The notes: generated by a model not told the origin, from the sequence alone. A DNA stretch of 62,673 nt from Caldilineaceae bacterium bin5 (GCA_002238445.1 MPML01000024.1:1-62673); one strand, 5' to 3'. Counted from the first letter of the stretch, positions 8,712-17,422 are shown. Translations and numbers: made by a program.

Positions 8712-9719
8712 CTAATACTCCTCAGTCGTAATGAACTTCATATTGACCAGCGTCAGCACAAGCGTGAGGAGGAACAAGACGACGCCGATGGCGGAAGCGT
8801 AGCCCATCTTGTTGATGCGGAAGGCGTTGAAGAACATCCACATCCCCGGCACCATCGTGCTGTTGATCGGCCCGCCCTGTGTCATCGCAAAGACCGCCGT
8901 GAACTCCTGCACACCCCACATGATCGTCAGCACCGAAATCAGCTTGATCTGCCCGGCGATCAGCGGCAGCTCGATCGACCAGAAGCGCCGCATCTCTGAG
9001 GCCCCGTCGATCATCGCGCTTTCCACGATCTCGTAAGGGATCGCCTGCAAGCCCGCCAGCAATATCAATATCGCTACCCCGTCCACCCATGGGAAATTGC
9101 GCAGCATCACCGCATACAGCGCCACATTCGGGTCCGACAACCACGCCCGCGTCCAATCCTCCAAACCTGCCCATATTAAGATCGAATTCAGCGGGCCGAC
9201 CTTGACATCGTAGATGAACTTCCACAGCATCAGCGGCACGATCGCAGGAATGACCACCGGCAGAATCATCCCCAACCGAAACGTATATTGCGCCCTCCCG
9301 CCCCGCAGCCGGTGAATCAGAACCGCGATAAAAAGAGACACGCCAACCGTGGAGACAACATACCAGGCCGCCAGTTGCAGCATGTGGTCCATCGAGTTCA
9401 GAAATACCCGGTCTTTGGTGAAGAGTTGGATAAAGTTGCCCAACCCCACAAAATCCGCGGACAGGCCCGGCGCCCACTTGTACACCGATCTGTACAGCCC
9501 TAAGAGGGCGGGATAATACATGAAGACGAGGAGAAAAACGAAGGTGGGCGCGATCATAGTGTAGGCGACGCGCCCTTCGTAGATACGTCTTCCGAGCGGC
9601 TTTCTGCGTTCCTGTATGTCCACGGCCTGGGACGCAGTATTGGGCAGGGCGGGCATCTCTTTTACAGCCATCAGCGCATCCTCATCCTTCAGTGGTTCGT
9701 GAATAGTGAACTGTGCCAA
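8712..9719 (-). CDS. Sugar ABC transporter permease, MalF/UgpA type
   Basis: 335-residue permease. A cytoplasmic N-terminal tail (about 50 residues) precedes the first membrane segment VAYTMIAPTFVFLLVFMYYP, and the EAA loop reads MIDGASEMRRFWSIELPL. It starts only 3 bp after the stop of the frameshifted PhyH gene, so both are probably on one transcript. An internal Met at residue 17 is a possible alternative start. It forms the heterodimeric channel with the MalG-type partner 101 bp downstream; the junction carries ACTAGAAACTGACAACTAAG heptamer repeats. Confidence 0.9.
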   Translation of the reverse strand: MAQFTIHEPLKDEDALMAVKEMPALPNTASQAVDIQERRKPLGRRIYEGRVAYTMIAPTFVFLLVFMYYPALLGLYRSVYKWAPGLSADFVGLGNFIQLFTKDRVFLNSMDHMLQLAAWYVVSTVGVSLFIAVLIHRLRGGRAQYTFRLGMILPVVIPAIVPLMLWKFIYDVKVGPLNSILIWAGLEDWTRAWLSDPNVALYAVMLRNFPWVDGVAILILLAGLQAIPYEIVESAMIDGASEMRRFWSIELPLIAGQIKLISVLTIMWGVQEFTAVFAMTQGGPINSTMVPGMWMFFNAFRINKMGYASAIGVVLFLLTLVLTLVNMKFITTEEY

Positions 9720-9722
9720 CCG

Positions 9723-10542
9723 CTAACCATTTGCATAGATCAAAGGCAGATGTTCGTCGTCCGCGATCACTTCACCCACGCGCAGCCGCTCGGCCACCTC
9801 TGCCGGCAGCGCAGCCGGCCGGCCGTTGTACACAGCGCCTTCCGGCATGAACAGCATCGACAGCGCCCGCCGTGAACGGGTCGTCATGTTGGGGCCGGCC
9901 GCATGGGCGATCATCCCATTGACGAAGACGCCGTCCCCCGCCTTCACCTCCGCCGCGGCCGGCTCGATCTCCCTCCACTCGGGATACTCCTCCAGCAGGC
10001 CGTCGATCTTCGCCTCGTTCAGGTTGCCGGTCACATCATAGCGGCTGCTTTTGTGCGTGCCCGGCAGAAAATACATGCAGCCGTTCTGCAGCGTGGCGTC
10101 GTCCAGCGCAATCCACAACATAATCGACTGCCGCGAGTGGAATGGGTCCATCGCGTTGTCCACGTGCCAGTTGGTTGGGTGCGCCCAAGGCTCCTTCACC
10201 AGCGCATGGTCGTGGTACAGGCGGATGCCGTCCACGCCTGCCAACTCTGCCGCCAGCCGCCCCAGCCGTCGGTCCGTCACCAGCGCCTTGATTTCCTCAC
10301 TCGTCTTCCACAGATTTACGCACTGTACGAAGACACCTTCATAGTAATCGTCGCGGCCCTGGTTGTGGCGTCCGTTGATCCTGAAGTGCCGCGCCATGCC
10401 GTCGGCCAGCGCGGCGCGCCATGCCGTCGGCCAGCGCGGCGCGCCATCTCTCCAATTCGTCGCTGTCCAACAACGCTTCGACGACGAGGAAGCCGTTTTC
10501 GCGATAGAACTCGACCTGCCCTTCAGGCAGTTGCGTGTTCAA
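9723..10542 (-). pseudogene. Phytanoyl-CoA dioxygenase (PhyH) family protein, frameshifted by a 25-bp duplication
   Basis: Fe(II)/2-oxoglutarate-dependent oxygenase of the PhyH family. The N-terminal part (GQVEFYRENGFLVVEALL) and the body are in different frames. The body carries the iron-binding HVD motif (NWHVDNA), the distal His (IAHAAGPN) and the downstream Arg pair (RSRRALSMLF). The break coincides with a perfect 25-bp tandem duplication at 10391-10440; deleting one copy gives a continuous 264-residue protein of normal family length. Such enzymes hydroxylate diverse small molecules; substrate unknown. Its position inside a sugar-ABC operon suggests it processes an imported compound. Confidence 0.85.
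10391..10440. repeat. Perfect 25-bp tandem duplication in the PhyH gene
   Basis: The unit starting GCGCCATGCCGTCGGCCAGC occupies 10391-10415 and 10416-10440, followed by a partial third start (GCGCCAT). 25 bp shifts the frame by one and exactly explains the split gene. Confidence 0.95.
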
Positions 10543-10758
10543 CTTGGCGCTCTACTATTCACAACTGTCCAAACGCGGCTATTGTGGAGGATTCCATTCC
10601 TGTGTCTTTGTGTCCGCAAGTCCACGTGAGTTGGATAGCGAATGTCATGAACCGAGTTGAGAATTTTCACCTGTCGCGTTGGTTCCGGTGTTAACGACAG
10701 TGGATTCTTGCAGCTTGTTCTTCTATCCTATTAACACGGGAATCCCATCGTGCTAATC

Positions 10759-11118
10759 TCATTTACTATTTCGCAAAGTTCTTGCCCGTTTCAATCGCTT
10801 GGCAAGTTGGGCAGGGCCTGCGCCCGGTGCCTTAGGTTGTCGCTCATAGCGTTCCAATATCGCCACTTCGTCACCGTATCGCTTTTCCTTGCGGTAGATT
10901 AAGGCAAGCTGCTCATAGTACCAAGGCGCTACGCCAGAGGGACTTGTCGAATCTTTCGATTCAGCTTCGGTAGCAGTGACTAGCTTTTGTAGCAACTTGA
11001 TCGCTTTGTCGTGCTGTCCTTCTCGTTTCAACTGTTTAACCTGCTCAACGTGATCAGTAAAATGCTTGCCTTCCACGAATCCTGGTTTATCCCGACGGAA
11101 AAGATTTCTTACCATCAC
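10759..11118 (-). CDS. Small TPR-like hypothetical protein
   Basis: 119 residues, strongly charged (Lys/Arg/Glu-rich), with helical repeats such as HDKAIKLLQKLV and PWYYEQLALIYRKEKRYGDE that resemble tetratricopeptide units. No signal peptide or membrane segment. It sits between the terminator that follows the sugar-binding lipoprotein and the PhyH gene. No enzymatic motif is present; a protein-protein interaction role is possible. It is shorter than most TPR proteins and may be a domain remnant. Confidence 0.6.
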   Translation of the reverse strand: MMVRNLFRRDKPGFVEGKHFTDHVEQVKQLKREGQHDKAIKLLQKLVTATEAESKDSTSPSGVAPWYYEQLALIYRKEKRYGDEVAILERYERQPKAPGAGPAQLAKRLKRARTLRNSK

Positions 11119-11202
11119 ATAGTCTCGATTTCTTTCGCCGAAAGTAGTCAGTCGCCAGTGCAGTTATCGGCCATCAGCCACTGACCACTAATTATATTAA
11201 GA

Positions 11203-11231
11203 GGAGTGGGGAGAGCATCTCTCCCCACTCC
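11203..11231. terminator. Strong rho-independent terminator after the sugar-binding lipoprotein
   Basis: A perfect 13-bp stem, GGAGTGGGGAGAG with CTCTCCCCACTCC, closes a 3-nt loop. TTTT follows on the plus strand and a TCTTAATATAATT stretch follows on the minus strand. It lies 20 bp past the lipoprotein stop, so it likely attenuates read-through and keeps lipoprotein transcripts above permease transcripts. Confidence 0.85.
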
Positions 11232-11251
11232 TTTTCACTCATTCCTCGCTT

Positions 11252-12742
11252 CTAACACTCCAACCCTTCTACCTCGATGAAGCGGTCAGCGTAGGCGTCG
11301 AAAGACTCCTGGATGATGTTCAGGGCGGTGTCCAGGTCCATCTGATCCAGCATATAGGAGCGCCAGGCTTGGCCGGTCTGCTCCGCCGACTCCCCGTCCA
11401 TCGTCACCACTTCGTACACAAACATTTGCGACTCACCAATCTGTTCCGTCAGCAGTGCAAACGCATCGCCGAAGCGGGGGTCGACCGGCACGTTCTTGAC
11501 ATTGGGCATGGTGGTGCCGATCTCGGACTGGATCGTGTACAGGTTGTCCGGCACCGAAATCCAGCGCATCAGGTCGATGGCCGCATCGATCACGCCGTCC
11601 TTCTCGGAACGGGTGGCGACTGCCACCTGGTCGCCCACGGGACCGCCAATCGGCCAGGCAGGTGTCGGCGGGTCGGTGGCATAGGCGCTGCTCTCTTTGG
11701 TCACAACCGGCGCGAAGAAGGTGCTCCACTCGAAGTCGACCAGCGGATCGTATTGCAGGCGTGGGAAGGACCAGGTGCCGTTTTCCATGATCGGCTCGAT
11801 CTTGTTCAGGAAGCGCGAATGGGAGTCGGTGGCGCGGGTGGTCCAGTCCGCAGGCCGGTATTGCACGTTCTCTTTCCACAGCTCCATCCAATCCCGGTAC
11901 TGGGGCAGGTGGGCGTGGAAGACGCCGTTTTCGACGGCGCAGGCAACCTCCTCGCGGGTGGCCGTGCCGCGGTCGGGGTTGACCTGCGGCTCGATCTCGC
12001 CGGCCATGAGCATCCCACCCATCTGCAGGCGGTACCAGTGGTCGGTATCGTCAACCGGGCCGGTCCAGCCGCCATAGGCGTCAATACCTTCATCGCGGAA
12101 GGCTTGGCAGACGGAGAGGAACTCGGCGTAGTTCTGGGGCGCTTCAAGGCCCAAATCGTTGAACCAGTCGACGTTGTAGTAGAAGAAGGTGGTGATGAGG
12201 CCGAAGACGATGTTGTAGTAACCGTCGCGCATCAGCGTTTCACCGGTCGGGATCGGGTAGAACTGGTCGACCCACTTGTCGCTGCCGGGGTCGCCGGCCG
12301 GGATGTAGGGGTTCGGCTGGTTGAAGTAGGGCGTCAACTCTGTCCACCAGTTCTTATCCAAATCGTCCTTGATGTGCCAGTGCGGGTGTGTCGTGATGTG
12401 CGGAATCGTCCCCGCCGTCTGCTGCGCGATCGTCCATTCACGGCCGCTGATGCCCTGGGGAACGCGGATCCACTCGATGCTCACGTCGGGGTGTTGTTCC
12501 GTGTACCCGTCCAGCACCTCAAGGACCTTGTTGTGCGGCAGCGGGTTGTCTTCGGAACGTTCCATGCTCTGGGTGGGCGTCCAGCCGCCCCAATACGTAA
12601 CCAACTCCTTGGGTTCGCCCATCGCATCTTCACCATCGCCGGCCGGCGCTATCGGCGCCTGGCAGGCAGCAAGGCCTACGCCGGCGGTTGCGATACCAAC
12701 AGTCTTTAGAAACGCGCGTCGAGAAACTGCACGGTCTGTCAT
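11252..12742 (-). CDS. Extracellular solute-binding lipoprotein of a CUT1 sugar ABC importer
   Basis: 496 residues. The leader carries a twin-arginine motif (SRRAFLK, Arg8-Arg9) and a lipobox ending at Cys27 (GLAAC), so it is predicted to be Tat-exported and lipid-anchored. The mature part has the family-1 binding-protein pattern, starting ELVTYWGGWTPTQS, with many aromatic residues suited to sugar stacking. It is the first gene of the minus-strand importer operon, followed by a terminator, a TPR-like gene, PhyH and two permeases. Its leader closely matches that of the Cache lipoprotein at 17816-18856. A promoter with near-consensus boxes lies about 220 bp upstream. Confidence 0.9.
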   Translation of the reverse strand: MTDRAVSRRAFLKTVGIATAGVGLAACQAPIAPAGDGEDAMGEPKELVTYWGGWTPTQSMERSEDNPLPHNKVLEVLDGYTEQHPDVSIEWIRVPQGISGREWTIAQQTAGTIPHITTHPHWHIKDDLDKNWWTELTPYFNQPNPYIPAGDPGSDKWVDQFYPIPTGETLMRDGYYNIVFGLITTFFYYNVDWFNDLGLEAPQNYAEFLSVCQAFRDEGIDAYGGWTGPVDDTDHWYRLQMGGMLMAGEIEPQVNPDRGTATREEVACAVENGVFHAHLPQYRDWMELWKENVQYRPADWTTRATDSHSRFLNKIEPIMENGTWSFPRLQYDPLVDFEWSTFFAPVVTKESSAYATDPPTPAWPIGGPVGDQVAVATRSEKDGVIDAAIDLMRWISVPDNLYTIQSEIGTTMPNVKNVPVDPRFGDAFALLTEQIGESQMFVYEVVTMDGESAEQTGQAWRSYMLDQMDLDTALNIIQESFDAYADRFIEVEGLEC

Positions 12743-12959
12743 CGTTCCTTTCCTTTCTTTGAAGTTGTGAAATAGGAATTCCGGGATGACCCGGCATGGT
12801 TTCAGTCTACTGTGCGGCCGTCAACAATGAGGCCCGCAGCCAATAGTTGTGTGACCGTGGTGAATCGGAGGAACTGTCGGTTTTCTGCTGGAATAGGCCC
12901 TCCTTTGCCGCCGAAGGGGCTGTGCGATGCGCTTCTGCTCCACTGGAACGCGGGGGTAA

Positions 12960-12988
12960 GTATAATCGGATTGGCGCCCTATGTCTAA
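12960..12988 (-). promoter_or_regulatory. Sigma-70-like promoter for the sugar-importer operon
   Basis: Read on the minus strand, TTAGAC (12983-12988) and TTATAC (12960-12965) are separated by exactly 17 bp. It points at the lipoprotein gene with a leader of about 210 nt. Confidence 0.55.
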
Positions 12989-13013
12989 TAAATGTGGCTG
13001 ATCGTTACAGCGG

Positions 13014-13041
13014 TTGACTTAACAACTCCCTATGCTATGGC
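13014..13041 (+). promoter_or_regulatory. Upstream copy of a duplicated promoter-like segment
   Basis: TTGACT and TATGGC with a 16-bp spacer. It belongs to a sequence of about 30 bp (including TTAACAACTCCCTATGCTAT) that recurs at 13446. The -10 box is weaker than in the second copy. Confidence 0.4.
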
Positions 13042-13139
13042 TGTCCGAACGCCTGGCCTGCGCCGAACGCCTATATGCCGTCAAGCATAAGTGAGAAGTC
13101 CCAGGCGTAAGAGGTGTTTCCTCTCTCCCTCACTCCTCT

Positions 13140-13370
13140 ATACTTTCTCCTTGCATATGGGCGGTCGGGCCTTCGGCCCTCCCTTGTGCAGGGGCTGCGC
13201 CCCCGCAACGCCCCCTACAAAACCATCGCTCACCGACCTTGTGTCCTCATTCCAGCCATGCAGCTCCAGCAACCTGGCTGCCGCCAACCGAATACGCAAT
13301 CAGATTGCCTGAATGGCGGCAGGGATAAAGGGCTGGTCAAGACAGACACTGTATATGGTTAAGTAGTAAC
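13140..13370 (+). mobile_element. IS66-like MITE, copy 2 (left end not recognisable)
   Basis: The core with both hairpins begins at 13159. The right arm runs to GGTTAAGTAGTAAC at 13370, a slightly diverged copy of the family right end. The left terminal repeat is missing or replaced by a GTGAGAAG-type hairpin leader that also occurs downstream. It sits between two copies of a promoter segment upstream of the aminotransferase gene. Confidence 0.65.
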
Positions 13371-13445
13371 TATGCCCTCAAGTATGAAGTGAGAAGCATC
13401 TGGCATAGGAGGTATTCTCTCTTCTCTCACCCCTCGCTACAGCGG

Positions 13446-13473
13446 TTGACTTAACAACTCCCTATGCTATGAT
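13446..13473 (+). promoter_or_regulatory. Sigma-70-like promoter upstream of the DegT-type aminotransferase
   Basis: TTGACT (13446-13451) and TATGAT (13468-13473) with a 16-bp spacer, about 220 bp upstream of the gene start. The leader then contains a hairpin-forming segment (GGAGTGAGAA paired with TTCTCGCACC) between 13520 and 13570. Confidence 0.55.
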
Positions 13474-13691
13474 TGTCGCAACGTGTACCCCGCGCCGCAA
13501 GCTTTTGTCACCGCAAATGAGGAGTGAGAAGCCCTATAAGTGTGAGATATTCGCTCCTTTCTCGCACCTCGCTGTCGGCGCTAGCAAAAGCCTGGATACG
13601 AGATCGTTTCGCCATGCGTTGTTCAACACCTGTCGACAGTGTATAGCAGACGGGGTACCGGCCACAGACCACTACACACAGGAGTTGCACG

Positions 13692-14975
13692 ATGAGCAAG
13701 TTAGCCCTACTCGGCGGCGAGAAGGCCGTCACCACCGAACCCCATTCCGCCGGCCACCACCGTTCACCCATGTGGGAAAGCGGCAAGGCTGCCGACTGGG
13801 ATGAGTTCTCCGAGGCCTTCGCCAAAAAGATGCAGGTCGCCTACGCCCTGCCCGTCTCCTCCGGCCAGGTCGCTCTCAACTCCGCCCTCGTCGCTGCCCA
13901 GGCCGGCCCCGGTGACGAAGTCATCGTTCCTTCCTTCACCTGGATCGCCAGCGTAAGCTGCATCATGCACAACAACGCGGTCCCCATCTTCGCCGACGTC
14001 GATACCAAAACATACACCCTCGACCCGGAGGACGTGCGCCGCAAGATCACGCACCGCACCAAGGCCATCATCGCAGTCGACCTCTACGGCCATCCCGCCT
14101 ACCTCAAAGAGCTGCTCGCCATCGCCCGCGAACACGATATTGTCCTCATCGAAGACTCAGCCCAGGCCACCGGCGCCTACGTCGACGGCGAGATCGTCGG
14201 CGGCATCGCCGACATCACCTGCTTCAGCTTCGCCGGCAAGCCGATCGCCGCCACCAGCGGCGGTGTCATGACGACCAACAGCCGTGAATACTACGAGCGC
14301 GGCGCTCTGGGCGGGCAGCATCCCTCGACCCTGTCCAAGATCCTCACCAACTCCGAGCTCCTCAAGTACGCATCGACCGGCGGCTACGGCGACAATCACC
14401 GCATCGACCGCTACGCGATGACGGTGGCCTACGAGGCGTTGGAGACCTTCGAGGAGGCCAACGATGCCCGTATCGCCAACTGCGACCTCCTCACCCAGGA
14501 GCTGAGCAAGGTGAAGGGGATCACGCCGCCCCAAGTCGAGCCCGGGAACAAGCATGTCTACCACATGTATTCCAGCCTCTACAACGAGGAAGAGCTGGGC
14601 GTGCCCAGGGAGGTCTTCGTCAAAGCGATCAACGCTGAAGGCGTAACCGCCCTCACCTACGTCAACAGCGCCAACTTCCTCTTCCACCCCGGCGGCAAGC
14701 CAATGCCGTCCGGCCCGATCCACCATCGCGCCATCTTCCAGGAACAGAACGTCTACGGGCACGGCTGCCCCTTCCAATGCCCCCATTACGACGGTGAAGC
14801 GGACTACTCGATCGGCTCGCTGCCCGTTACCGAAAAACTGGTCGACCAGGAGTTCAACTTCCTGCAGCCGCATCTCTCCGCCCCCAACGGCCCCGACCAG
14901 ATGGAGCAGGTCCTGGACGCCGTGACCAAGGTGGTCGACAACATCGGCGACCTGGAAGGCTACCAGGTCGACTAA
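13692..14975 (+). CDS. DegT/DnrJ/EryC1/StrS-family PLP-dependent aminotransferase
   Basis: 427 residues, usual length for the family. Landmarks: VSSGQVALNSALVAA in the cofactor-binding region, GDEVIVPSFTWIASVS, LIEDSAQATGA with the ring-stacking Asp, and Lys183 in CFSFAGKPIA as the predicted Schiff-base lysine. Members transaminate keto-sugars, often nucleotide-linked, or scyllo-inosose-type cyclitols. Here it precedes two PhyH genes and, further on, an inositol-dehydrogenase-like Gfo/Idh/MocA gene, so amino-sugar or aminocyclitol metabolism is plausible. Classical GG at the position after the lysine is retained as ATSGGV. Specific substrate unknown. Confidence 0.9.
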   Translation: MSKLALLGGEKAVTTEPHSAGHHRSPMWESGKAADWDEFSEAFAKKMQVAYALPVSSGQVALNSALVAAQAGPGDEVIVPSFTWIASVSCIMHNNAVPIFADVDTKTYTLDPEDVRRKITHRTKAIIAVDLYGHPAYLKELLAIAREHDIVLIEDSAQATGAYVDGEIVGGIADITCFSFAGKPIAATSGGVMTTNSREYYERGALGGQHPSTLSKILTNSELLKYASTGGYGDNHRIDRYAMTVAYEALETFEEANDARIANCDLLTQELSKVKGITPPQVEPGNKHVYHMYSSLYNEEELGVPREVFVKAINAEGVTALTYVNSANFLFHPGGKPMPSGPIHHRAIFQEQNVYGHGCPFQCPHYDGEADYSIGSLPVTEKLVDQEFNFLQPHLSAPNGPDQMEQVLDAVTKVVDNIGDLEGYQVD

Positions 14976-15042
14976 CAACTGGCCATAGCGGTCATGCGCT
15001 GCCGCCGCGCCGTATGCGCGCGAGTGGACTGGAGAGATTTCA

Positions 15043-15876
15043 ATGTTGGAAGAACTGAGCCACGACCAGTGGCAGGAATACGAGCGTGAAGGCTATCTAC
15101 GCCTGGGACGCTGTCTGACCGACGATGAACTGGCGGCGCTGCAGCAGCGCATGGACGGGATCATGCTCGGCACCGCGCCGGTCGACTATAGCCGCATGAT
15201 GATGCAGCTGGACCGCATCCCCGGCAAGACCGATGCACCCGGCAGTGGAGGGAAAGGGCACAAAGGCGCCACCCTCCACTATCGCAAAATCCAGGATCTT
15301 GAGTTCGACCCGCTCTTCCTGCGCTATATGCAGAAGCCGCTCTTCCGCCACATCTGCTGCATGGTATACGGCGCAGACACGACGGTCGCCTGTATGCGCG
15401 CCATGTTCATGAACAAGCCCGCGGCCGACCCCGCAGATGGAGGCGGCGGGCAAGCGGGGCAGTCCGTCGGTGGCACCCACCTCGTCTGGCACCAGGACCG
15501 CTGGACCTATTTCGACCGCGATCCCCTGATTACCATCTGGACCGCGCTCGACCCGGCCACCGTCGCCAACGGCTGCGTCTACATCGCCCCCCGCCGCCAT
15601 CACGCCCTGATCAACCCCAGCGACGTCTCCGGCTTTATGACCGATGATCAGGCCCAGGCCCTGGTTGCGGAAGTCGAGACGATCCCGCTCGAAATGGAGG
15701 CCGGCGAAGCCGTGCTGCTCCACAACTATCTGCCGCACAGCTCCGGCGTCAACAGCACCGCCACTGCCCGCCGCGCTTTCAGCGTCTGTTACATGGATGC
15801 CGCCACCGTTGATTCCCAAAACCATGCGTACTCGCTGATCTTCGGCGACGGCGCGCTCGACCCAGCGCGGCTATAA
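15043..15876 (+). CDS. Phytanoyl-CoA dioxygenase (PhyH) family protein
   Basis: 277-residue Fe(II)/2-oxoglutarate oxygenase. The facial triad is visible as His150-Gln-Asp152 (LVWHQDRW) and His232 (YLPHSSGVN), with Arg243/Arg244 available for 2-oxoglutarate. An insertion with a Gly-rich stretch (residues 133-144) precedes the HxD motif. It starts 67 bp after the aminotransferase stop, consistent with co-transcription. Physiological substrate unknown; family members hydroxylate acyl chains, ectoine-like osmolytes, phosphonates and many secondary metabolites. Confidence 0.9.
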   Translation: MLEELSHDQWQEYEREGYLRLGRCLTDDELAALQQRMDGIMLGTAPVDYSRMMMQLDRIPGKTDAPGSGGKGHKGATLHYRKIQDLEFDPLFLRYMQKPLFRHICCMVYGADTTVACMRAMFMNKPAADPADGGGGQAGQSVGGTHLVWHQDRWTYFDRDPLITIWTALDPATVANGCVYIAPRRHHALINPSDVSGFMTDDQAQALVAEVETIPLEMEAGEAVLLHNYLPHSSGVNSTATARRAFSVCYMDAATVDSQNHAYSLIFGDGALDPARL

Positions 15877-15887
15877 CGGCATTAACA

Positions 15888-15920
15888 AGGAGTGGGGAAA
15901 AGAAAACACCTCCCGCTCCT
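15888..15920 (+). promoter_or_regulatory. Intercistronic stem-loop between two PhyH genes
   Basis: AGGAGTGGGGA pairs with TCCCGCTCCT (one G-T pair and a single bulge possible). There is no run of T, so transcript stabilisation or partial attenuation is more likely than full termination. Confidence 0.45.
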
Positions 15921-15999
15921 CGATAGCGGCCTTACCGGCACATACATTTGTCACCAACCACTTGTCACCAGCCACCACAGTTTCAGGCAGGAGAGTAAA

Positions 16000-16809
16000 A
16001 TGCAACCCGAAATCGCACTGGCTAAACGGGAACAGATGCTGCAGGATGGCTTCTGCTTCGTTGACGACATCCTCACCGAAGAGTTTCTGCAGGAACTGCG
16101 CGACGAATCGGAGCGCCTCATCGCCGCCCACGTTCCCCCGCCCGACGTGAGGTACCAGGGCCAGCACGTGGATGTAAGAGGTGAGGAGAACGACGTCATC
16201 AGGAGGCTCTTGGAATGGCAGCCGGCGCGGCAGGCGCTCGACGAAATGGGGTTCGGTGATTTCGAGAGCACCGGCGGCATCATCATCCTCACCAAAGATC
16301 CGGGCGAACCGGCCCTCTACTGGCACCAGGACTGGGGGAGCTGGGAGGATCCGATCAGCCTCACGCCCTGGCCGCAGCAGATCTTCGTCTCCTACTATCT
16401 GAGCGACACCAGTGTCGAGAACGGCTGTCTCAAGGTCATCCCCGGCACGCACCACAAGCGTATTACGCTGCATGATGAACTGGTGCCCGCGCACGAACAG
16501 GGCGCGCGCTACATCGAAGAGGACCACCCCGTCATGTTCGGCGACCATCCCGACCAGGTCGATATATGCGTGCGCGCCCGTTCCTTTGTGTTGGCGGACG
16601 CCCGTATTCTGCACTCGGCCCGCCGCAATCTGACCGATGAACGCCGGACGCTGATCCTGGCCTGGCACCGGCGCCGCGACGAAGTTTGGGACAAGCCCCC
16701 CGCCTACTGGCAGGGCGAGATTCCTGAAGCCCTTGCCAACCGCGACGCCAACCGGGAGTACGCGCGCTCGCGCATCCCCGGTGAATATCTCGAATTCAGC
16801 GACCAGTAA
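16000..16809 (+). CDS. Phytanoyl-CoA dioxygenase (PhyH) family protein
   Basis: 269 residues when started at the ATG preceded by CAGGAGAG; an in-frame upstream extension to 15892 lacks a ribosome-binding site and reads through the hairpin, so I rejected it. Iron ligands His109-Gln-Asp111 (YWHQDWG) and a distal His in RILHSARRN are visible, and the NGCLKVIPGTHH strand is family-typical. The last 70 codons are almost identical to the C-terminal half of a chimeric ORF at 19370-19708, showing that this gene end was duplicated. Substrate unknown. Confidence 0.9.
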   Translation: MQPEIALAKREQMLQDGFCFVDDILTEEFLQELRDESERLIAAHVPPPDVRYQGQHVDVRGEENDVIRRLLEWQPARQALDEMGFGDFESTGGIIILTKDPGEPALYWHQDWGSWEDPISLTPWPQQIFVSYYLSDTSVENGCLKVIPGTHHKRITLHDELVPAHEQGARYIEEDHPVMFGDHPDQVDICVRARSFVLADARILHSARRNLTDERRTLILAWHRRRDEVWDKPPAYWQGEIPEALANRDANREYARSRIPGEYLEFSDQ

Positions 16810-17024
16810 GGTGCTATAATACTATGGGATAACCCCAACGGGGCCGGGAGCTTGTGAATCTCGTGAAAGAAGGTGAGCTTCCTGCCTTGCAGTTGCGAAG
16901 TCGTTACAGAAGATCGTGATTTCAGGCGAGCGTTATGCTGCGCTCAGGTAGCGACGCGGTAGTGCATGTACCATTTGGTCCGCTTCCTTGGTCAGGCTGA
17001 TTTTCAGGAGTGCACAAGCGAAGG
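16596..17024 (+). repeat. Duplicated segment, upstream copy (PhyH 3' end plus flanking DNA)
   Basis: About 420 bp matching 19495-19918 almost base for base at an offset of 2,899 bp. It covers the PhyH C-terminus, a conserved non-coding stretch (GGGATAACCCCAACGGGGCC and on), and the ribosome-binding site of an MntA-like gene whose start codon is mutated here. Confidence 0.9.
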
Positions 17025-17267
17025 TGATTTCTCTCTCCGCATTCCCTGTTTTTGGGCGGTCGGGCGCAAGCGCCCTCCCTTGTGCAGGGGCTGCGCCCCC
17101 GCAACGCCCCCCTCCAAAACCATCGCTCACCGACCTTGTGCGCTCATTCCAGCCGTGACGCTCCAGCAACGTGGCTGCCGCCAACCGAATACGCAATCAG
17201 ATTGCCTGTATGGCGGCAGAGATAAAGGGCTGGTCAAGACAGGCACTGTTTATGGCTTAGTAGTTAC
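17025..17267 (+). mobile_element. IS66-like MITE, copy 3, inside an MntA-like gene relic
   Basis: The right end GGCTTAGTAGTTAC at 17267 abuts TCGTGGAGTTTGAT, which is contiguous coding sequence in the intact paralogue (20034 on). The left terminal repeat is missing; the junction lies at a shared GAAGG, suggesting a deletion by microhomology. The first core hairpin here reads GGGCG-CAAG-CGCCC instead of GGGCC-TTC-GGCCC, which keeps the pairing. Confidence 0.75.
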
Positions 17268-17422
17268 TCGTGGAGTTTGATTAGGGCGTAAAGGTAGGCT
17301 TATTGCACCTGACCCCTGTGGAAAGGGAGTTGAGCGAAACGCTTGACCGGTCAGCCCATCTGCTGACCTGAAAGAGCGTCGAGAAAAACGTAAACCCTTT
17401 GTTCAAGGAAGCGATAATCGAT
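17268..17422 (+). pseudogene. Relic of an MntA-like nucleotidyltransferase gene
   Basis: Matches the middle and 3' part of the gene at 19914-20216 (for example CCCATCTGCTGACCT and TTCAAGGAAGC) with frameshifting differences. The 5' part is deleted or interrupted by the MITE, and homology stops near 17422. Confidence 0.8.

Noticed and set aside
11369..12709. Long open frame (446 codons) on the plus strand opposite the sugar-binding lipoprotein
   Set aside because: It is a mirror of a GC-rich real gene; it has no family motifs, and the minus-strand gene has a leader, lipobox and promoter.
13114..13362. Short frames inside MITE copies (for example 82 codons here)
   Set aside because: They differ between copies, have no ribosome-binding site and arise from the GC-rich hairpins; not used as genes.
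15892..15999. N-terminal extension of the PhyH gene
   Set aside because: It reads through a hairpin and has no family similarity; the ATG at 16000 has CAGGAGAG in front.
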